Source: Uranotaenia lowii (Eukaryota; Arthropoda; Insecta; Diptera; Culicidae). From it: a stretch of 64,000 bases of DNA. The position numbers and the translations under genes were made by a program. Under the pieces are notes generated by a model. That model saw only the letters and a list, made by a program, of their open reading frames with translations, searched no databases and was not told the DNA's origin. The DNA lies in NCBI RefSeq assembly GCF_029784155.1, contig NC_073691.1, positions 51,876,490 through 51,940,489 on the forward strand, read 5' to 3'. Shown here piece by piece: positions 57,185 to 64,000 of this stretch (positions are counted from its first letter, which is position 1; each line of letters starts with the position of its first letter).

Positions 57185-57983
57185 ATATGATTTTTTATAA
57201 CTCAAATTGCTATAGTTGCTTCAAAATCTTGATTTTTAAAAACCATATTCAAAGCCACAAAACAAAACTGTGTTGCAAATACGCGTCGCTGTGTATTCAA
57301 TACGCGCCTAGCAGCCGAACACACCCGAAAGCAGCCGAAGATCGAAAACACACCAATACTTACAGACACTTTGAATGAAAAGAAAATCAAAATGGACTAA
57401 ACAAAATTAAAAAAAAAATTAAAAGTAGATTTGTTGGGCTGAATTCACGCTCAAAATACGGTTTTAGACTTTTTGTTCATTTTCAATGAAAATTGGCCTT
57501 TTTGAAAAATTAATGCTATTTTCAGCCTACTACGATTGGCGCATTTTAAGGAGCACATGAGCCGTGATAGAACATACCCATAAAAATCATACCTTATCGA
57601 GTTCAATATAATTTTTTAGCATAAAATCATAGTTTAGATTCTCCTCTATCGATGTGTCAGAAAATATTGTCTTATACGTTTTTCTCTGCTTGGTGACACC
57701 TTATTGAAAGGTTTTTTAATATTTAGATCGAGATGAAGAAAAACCTAAATTGTGAAATTATTACGACACAGAGGCATTTTAAGGAAAAATTCATACTTGC
57801 CATGACCAATCACAGCATTTAAAACAAATTGGTAATATTTTGCAAGCTTAAAATGTTTCAGATTCTTCAAAACTTGGGTGGCGCGTATTAGCCACATGGG
57901 GCGTTATATGAACTTTTCCCCTAGCATTCGTCTGGTTTGTTTCAATTCGCTTCTTCAAACGTTCCTATATTCTTTGTGAGTAC

Positions 57984-59246
57984 CAGGGGTGCCAGGTGGT
58001 TTTGCCAAAAATCAGGACAACGCGATGTACAAAATCAGAATTTTTCTGGACATCCAAGGAATATTTAAAGAAGGTAGTGCCAAGGCAGCCCTGCTCTTGT
58101 ATTGGTACAGACTGTGTCCTCACAATCACGAAATATCTGTTAATTTACTGGGAAATTTGCCTTTTTCGTTGAAAATTCGAAGAACTTGCTAGAAATTTTT
58201 CATTTTTACATAAAATAGGCCATCGAAATTCGACAAAATTGTGTATTTTTCCTACTTGAATTTGCAAAACTTTAGAATAAGTTCAAAATCTTCCATGAAA
58301 ATGTTCAAGTCAGTTCAGTTTTAGATTCTTATTAGAATAAAGACATCAAACCACTAACTTTTAAACAAAACCAATATCATTTATTGGCATTTTAGTTAAT
58401 CGAGTTAGAGATCATAAATTGATGTTTATTGTTCTACATAAGAATTGGATATGGTAAACCATGATGTTAATTGTTCTACATAAGAATTGGATATGGTACA
58501 CCGATTGGATAAAAATCATGACAATCAGTTGAACACACAATAACTACCAGATAGACCTTTTTAAGCTGATTTTTTTCTTCATTTTTGCACGTTTTTGCTT
58601 CAAGATGACATTATTGCATTCATTAATAAAATGAGAAAAAAGCCACAATAATGCAATCTCCAAAGGACCAAACAATTTCATAACATTATGAAATAGAGGC
58701 CTTACAACACAATCAAAATAAAATTGGAATTCATTTTCGTTCTAAAACGTGTTTTTCATTGAAATTTTTGCCATTCGCATATGAATACATCCGTTTTTGT
58801 GACGTCACAGAAAAAATGCAATATGGCTCTCGACACTACATTTTTAAATATTTCTTGCAGGACACCCAAGAATTCATGGAAATAATATGCAGCTCTGCTT
58901 AAAGTGCATAAATAAAGACGAAATCCAGGTGCTATATAAGCCTATATTTATGCAACAAACGTGAGTAGGTTTTTGGCTGCCCTGCAGTTCATATCGCAAA
59001 ACACCATTTAAGTATCATCTGTACCAAAGATTACCATTGATAAAACGAGTTTAACTTTTTTTTTTTATCACAGATGTGTTCGGAGTTCTCATAGTTTGAT
59101 TACAAGATCGATTATAAATGAGATTTTTTTTTTTTTTGAAATTCAGGACAATTCCTGACATTTTGAGAATTTTTTTTTTCAAAAACTCAGATCAGCCTTA
59201 AAAAATCAGGACAAATACTGATAAATCAGGTTACCTGGCACCCCTG
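57984..59246. mobile_element. hAT-type MITE, CAGGGGTGCCAGG ends, 8-bp duplication
   Basis: Perfect 13-base inverted ends CAGGGGTGCCAGG/CCTGGCACCCCTG are flanked by GTGAGTAC (57976-57983) and GTGAGTAT (59247-59254), 7 of 8 identical. This fits the hAT superfamily, whose ends commonly start CAGnG. Inside, a 38-base step duplicates GTTCTACATAAGAATTGGAT (58431 and 58469). AAATCAGGACAA words near both ends are mirrored. No transposase is present. Confidence 0.85.
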
Positions 59247-59254
59247 GTGAGTAT

Positions 59255-62026
59255 CAACGGCATGAGAAAAGTAGAAATTGAGTGCATCGTTCGTGTCCTT
59301 TTGGCCATTCCTCCTACTCAGAGCAATCTTTGCTTGCGGATAACAATCGCTATCGGAGTATACGATTTGAGAATAGAGTCCCTATGTTTGGTTGTCAACT
59401 TCGGGATAGTTCCCCTTTATGCAATAAATCCACTCAGTGTCGGTGTCAATCTGAACGAATTTTCAGTAATAAATCAGTCTTGGAAATTTACCTAAATGAG
59501 CAACATTTATGTAAATTTTGTCATTTTGTCAACCATAATAAGCGAGCGCGCCTATCGTCTATCGTGGCTATGACTTCACGAAAAATATGACGTCATATTT
59601 TTTATCATATTGATTATTGATTACTCGATGTTGCTAGCAAGCCAAATGGATACGTTTTTAGACAGATTATTTTTAAGATATTGACTATGAAAGAGAAAAT
59701 TTTAAACTATTTTGTTTTTACCGTTCTTTTATAGTTTGTAGGGAAAAAAATTCAATTTTTTATGCTTAAAATTATTTTCATTGTGCAGCCCAGATTCGCA
59801 AAAACGTCGAGAACAAAGGGTACAAAAAATCACACTAATACACACTAATATACAGACATCGTCGAAATTAATGGTCTGCCAAATTGACCGATAACTATAT
59901 CTTTCTGTAAGAAATGCAAAATGGAACTGAATATGGATCAGAACCGGTTCAACATCAGCATCATGATTAGGATCTGAATCTGAATAAGAATCAGAATCAG
60001 GATTGATGTCAGGATTACCCAGCGATTCAAATCTTTAAGTAAGTAGAGCTCGGAGTAGTGTAGGATAGGTTTAATGAATTTTGGGGTGTCCAAAAAAGAA
60101 ATTGAAGAAATAAAAACTTAACAAAGAAGTAAATGTTCTCAAGATTGGTATTTTTCCTCAAGCTCTTACATCTCTAATATGATGCATTTAACTTTGCTGA
60201 AAAAATTCCCTTGAAGAATGGTTCTTCTCTTATTTATATTTATGAGGTTTTGAGTTTTCTTTTCTTCCTGCTAGTTTCCCAAGGATTGAAAAGTAAACCA
60301 CATTTCAATAGAATACCAACAAATTTGCACTTTGTTCAAAAAGTATTGAAATTTTTGATCTAATATTTGGAAGAAGTAATACTTTAATGATATTTTTTAT
60401 TTACGTAGAGACTATGCCAATTATGACTTTGGAAAGAGCACATATCTAGTGCACGGTATGATTGCGAGTAAATTTCTTTCTGAAAAAAATCAATTTCTCG
60501 AATTCAGCTTCAAGTAGCTCACCTTCAAACGAAGCAATTTTCAAAAAAAAAAAAAAAACACTTCGATCTTGCAAGGAAAACTTTTATCATTATGAAACAT
60601 ACCGATGTACTCCTGTGTAGCGGTTTGAACAACCTAGCAACAAGATGGGATCAAAGTTTCGCGAGAACTACCAGTTTTTTGCTTGTTTCAGCACCTTTTT
60701 GCAAACCGTTAACTAACCAGCTGAACAGAAGGAAAAAATATTGTAGAAATCAACCCGTGGTTCTACGCGGAAAAGCACTCTTCGCTACCCTGCTCATAAT
60801 AAGGTACCATAAAATGTCACGCAAGAAAGATCAGAAAGATCGTTTCCTCTTGGTGGAAACAAACAGAAAAAAAACCCTCAACTCAGGTGTAGCCCTGCAG
60901 CTAGTTAGCACGATCCAGCGCAAAAACCCGAAGGAGCGCGCTAAATAACAAGAGATGAGTTCATGGATCGCTACTCCCCCGGTTGGCGTTAATCTTACTT
61001 TAACTGGAGCTAATTTATGTGGTTTGTTAGGTTGAAAATTATAGATTGAAAAATTTTGTTACACCGCCTAGTTAGGACTGTTGGAAATTACATTTCCTGG
61101 TTTAGTTTTTTCAATTGTTTTTAAATATGGAAAACTTAGTTTAATTTCACCTTAAACCAAATAGTTCACGAGAGTGGGCCATTTGGGTAAAAGAGGAAAA
61201 CTCGAACGGTGACTGTGGGTCAACCAGAACCGAACAAATGCGATGGAGCAGCAGCAACTTCAATAAGTTCAAAACGGGAAAAACTGAACCCAACAACAAA
61301 ACCCCATCCGGATGAAAATATGGCACATCATAAAACTTAATTAGCGTGCGGTTCTTGGATTTGTGCCGGATAGCTCTGGTAGCAGCGGTTCTTTTTCCTT
61401 CTTTAAGGTTTTGGAACAATGACAACCTAACAGAGCTTGGTTTTCCTTGCTTGGATTATCTTCCCGGTTGAAGGTTCTGGTTTCGGCTTGAAAACAAAAA
61501 CTGCACCTAAACATTTATCCGGAAATTATGGGATGAAGTCATGTATAGGTTTTCTTTAAAAGGGGATGCACTTGTTTTATTAAGGCTAAAGTTAATTGAG
61601 TTCATAACGCGATAAACTGAGCTATTTGACAGCATTACAGCTTTTTTCCCGTTGAAAATGGTTGGAAACGCAACTTTTAGTAGTAGAATAGAGGTATCTT
61701 TATTCGAGTTTGTTCGTCAAGTCCTTAAATAGCTACACATTACATTAGCGATAGCTATTTGTCACTTTCCACGTCTCGTATTCCCTAACCGGGAAAGTAA
61801 TAAGTTCTCAATGAGTACTTTGATACTACTACTCAGATTTCCTGGCAACACTGTTGTGTTTCCACGATCCCAATTTGAGTAATCTCGCTTAACCGTGTGA
61901 TGATGTAAACATTTATACTGTCATCATCATCACCGTCCTATGCAGCGATATCACAAAATTATCTGTATCATAAGTGTGTCTTATTCTCACCCATAAGAAT
62001 CCCAATGTAACAGAAAGATATATGTA
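59255..62026. other. non-coding, apparently host DNA
   Basis: No element is recognised. At 59950-60010 a short run of GAATCAGAATC words is seen, and at 60545-60560 an A run. The plus-strand frame at 60592-60948 (118 codons, basic C-terminus) and the minus-strand frame at 61147-61425 have no domain I recognise. The 60900-61500 part is less AT-rich and could be regulatory. Confidence 0.35.
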
Positions 62027-63000
62027 GGGGAGAATGAGGATACTTGATCCCTAGGGATACTTGATTCCTTAGCTATATCTCGAAACTGGAATGTCTTACA
62101 AAGATCAAATGTTATAGAAAAATGTGCCAAAATGAGCAAAATAACAATGCTTGTAGTTTAAAAAATTTTAACAAAATATCTGTTTGAGTAATTGAACTTT
62201 GTTTGAAACATTTCACAAAACGTAACTTGAAGATCTTTTTTCATCACTTTAAAATGTTCCTTACATGGTAAAATTATGACCAAAATATTTGTTCCAATGT
62301 ATCAATCGTTCGAGCGTAAAATGAACTTCATAATGCCATATTTTCAAAGCAATGGAAAACTCTCAACTTTTCTCAGAAAAAGTTTTCTAAAATGTTGATT
62401 ATGGGTACAATTGATCCCCTAGAAATGGGTACAATTGATCCCCCTTCCAAACGGCATATTCTTCTTCTGAATTGATCGTTATGATTGCTGATTACGAGAT
62501 TACTAATATTTATCCAAAAACTAATATTTATCAAACAATTGTCTGAAGGAAAAAGCAAAAATAATTAATTTTCTCTAAATTATAAAAAATAGCGCCTTTA
62601 AGTATGCAAAAATATTAGCGTTGAGACAAAGTTATAGAATTTTCTTCTTATGTATGCTATAAATTGTGAAATGAGAACAAACATGACCAAAATATTCAAT
62701 TAACATTCTATCTTGGGGTTTTGTTTGATTTTTATACAAGGATTAGGGCTTCCTGAATAAAAGATCAAGTCTCCTTAAAAGGGGATCAAGTCTCCCGTAA
62801 CTTCAGAAAAATCGCAATTTTTTTACTCCCACGAAAATGCTTCTAGTTCATCAACGGGTTCAAGTATCGTTCTAATTTTTGGAGCATAGAAACTTGAAGT
62901 TACAAGCTGTCAGAAAATGTCAAAGACGGCGAGTTGCTAAATTTTTCCAAAAAGATATGGTGAAAATAAGAAAAGGGGATCAAGTATCCCCACTCTCCCC
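62027..63000. mobile_element. MITE with GGGGAGAnTGnGGATACTTGATCCC ends, TA duplication
   Basis: The left end GGGGAGAATGAGGATACTTG and the right end, inverted, GGGGAGAGTGGGGATACTTG differ at two positions in 20. TA flanks both sides (62025-62026 and 63001-63002). Inside, the GATCCC word recurs at 62048, 62414 and 62437 and, inverted, GGGATCAAG at 62782 and 62977, with related AGATCAAGTCTCC and TACTTGATTCC. No coding frame is present. Confidence 0.85.
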
Positions 63001-63480
63001 TACACTGATGATACAGATCAAAATGTGGCATCGTTGCCTATGAGTAGATTCACGCACTGGCTCACTGTTTTTCACACTTCGCAGTTCCTGTTTTGATTCC
63101 TTATTTTCTAATTCTACACGCTGAGGAAACAAAGCAAACAATTGGGTTTTCAACTAATATTTGCTCACACGTTTTAAGCTATATTTCTCAGCTCAATTTT
63201 GGTATAAAAAATACTTTTAAAAAGAAACTAGTTGTTAAGAAAGTAGATGTATTTAGTATCAAATAATGAAAAAGCAAACATTTCGTTTCAACTTTCTGTT
63301 TATCCACTGAGATTACGTTAAGAAACGAAAAATGCGCAAAGTTTATTTCACAAAATTCGACTTGATTTTTTGCTATCGTTAAACTGGATTTTGAGTTCCA
63401 TTTATTAAGCGTGCAGCTAAACAAAAAAATTTCAACGCACTTCATTGCTCGTTTGTAATCAGACTGCTCGAAATTTTCGC
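63001..63480. other. non-coding, no recognised gene
   Basis: AT-rich flank between the MITE and a simple repeat. The minus-strand frame at 63188-63496 has no domain I recognise. Confidence 0.4.
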
Positions 63481-64000
63481 ATTTTTCATGGGTCATACTG
63501 TAGAGTCAAGAATAAAAACACCAGAGTCATGAGTCTAGGGTCGAAACAGTGGTCAAGAGCCAAGGGCTTAAAGTCAAAAATCAACATTGAAGAGTCAAGA
63601 ATGACTAAAGCTAAAGGTCAAGAGTGAAGAGTCAAACATCTAAAGTAAAAAAGAGTCAAGAGTCGGGAGTCGAGAGTTTTGCGTGATTCAACATTCAAGA
63701 GTCCAGAGTCGAGAATTGATATAGTCGAGAGTGAGGAATTGAGAGTCTAGAGCCTTCAGTCGATAATCAAGAGTCAAAAGTGAAGAGATAAGAGTCATGA
63801 ATTTAGATTGAAGAGTCCAAAGTCATAAGTCTAAAGTTAAGTGATAGTCAAGAGCCAAAAATTGAGAGTCGAAAGTCCATATTCAAGCCCTTCAAGAGTT
63901 TTGAGTCGACAATCAAGATTCAGAATGAAGAGACAAGTGTCATGAATTTGAGTCAATCGTCCAGTGTCAAAAGTCAAGAGTCAAAGGTCAAGAGTGAAAT
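63481..64000. repeat. AGAGTCAAGAGTC simple repeat, runs off the window
   Basis: Degenerate copies of GAGTCAAnAGTC with a period near 10-14 bases, purine-rich on plus, continuing to the right edge. It is a low-complexity array in the same style as those at 43621-44000 and 54365-54795. Confidence 0.8.

Larger units (their letters stand above)
55666..57921. mobile_element. MITE with TA-GGGGAA ends, split by an ORF1-only LINE copy
   Basis: The left end GGGGAACATGCCCTATTATG, then CGCCACCTAAG, and the right end (inverted) GGGGAAAAGTTCATATAACG, then CGCCACCCAAG, are flanked by TA (55664-55665 and 57922-57923). Just outside, GACGAATG and the inverted CATTCGTC extend the symmetry, so the true limit may lie further out. 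Without the 1395-base LINE insertion the element is about 860 bases. It has no transposase. Confidence 0.7.

Noticed and set aside
60592..60948. A 118-codon basic protein on plus
   Set aside because: There is no recognisable domain, no splice or start context stands out, and it starts beside an A run. It is within chance expectation for a window this size.
1..64000. Integrated viral genes, toxin genes or a bacterial defence system
   Set aside because: I looked for capsid, RNA polymerase, envelope, nuclease-helicase and toxin-like frames and saw none. All long frames belong to transposons or to repeats.

Overview
This is nuclear DNA of an insect, most likely a culicine-type mosquito. The evidence is the AT-rich non-coding background, R1- and RTE-type LINE relics, a transposase whose catalytic spacing fits the ITmD37E group first described from mosquitoes, tRNA-derived SINEs, and many terminal-inverted-repeat MITEs. 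The species cannot be named from this window. I find no convincing host protein-coding exon. The window reads as intergenic or intronic DNA made largely of nested, decayed transposable elements. The one long intact reading frame is the gag-like ORF1 of a LINE (55945-57144).

Layout. 0-8 kb: a reverse transcriptase (RT) scrap split by a TTAA-flanked piggyBac-type foldback element (3461-5637), then a broken DD37E transposase (5990-6769, minus). 8.9-10.3 kb: an R1-clade RT relic (plus). 11.1-14 kb: a second RT relic (minus), split by a hAT-like MITE with an exact 8-bp target duplication (12888-13850) that carries a GC-rich hairpin cluster. 14.1-15.2 kb: a MITE nested in a MITE. 18.1-20.2 kb: a 57-bp minisatellite. 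22-28.6 kb: several foldback elements, SINEs and a dispersed repeat. 28.9-30.3 kb: a CpG-rich block that could be a host promoter plus a non-coding 5' exon. 31.6-33.6 kb: a second copy of the dispersed repeat, a SINE and a degenerate repeat. 33.6-40 kb: mostly featureless. 40.3-43.2 kb: a foldback split by a 2.4-kb element that contains an array of palindromic CCATCTT/AAGATGG (YY1/PHO-like) sites. 47.2-53.3 kb: an almost complete RTE-type LINE (minus), split by a Tc1-like foldback whose transposase is itself split by a MITE. 54.8-57.9 kb: two head-to-head MITE copies forming a giant inverted repeat, one split by the ORF1-only LINE copy. 58-59.2 kb: a hAT-like MITE with 8-bp duplications. 62-63 kb: a TA-flanked MITE. 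63.5-64 kb: low-complexity repeat.

The genes here do not form a pathway. What links them is insertion history. In several cases, removing the inserted element and one copy of its target duplication restores the interrupted reading frame or palindrome to the base. These cases fix the element ends and give a relative timeline. All family assignments come from reading motifs; no database search was run.
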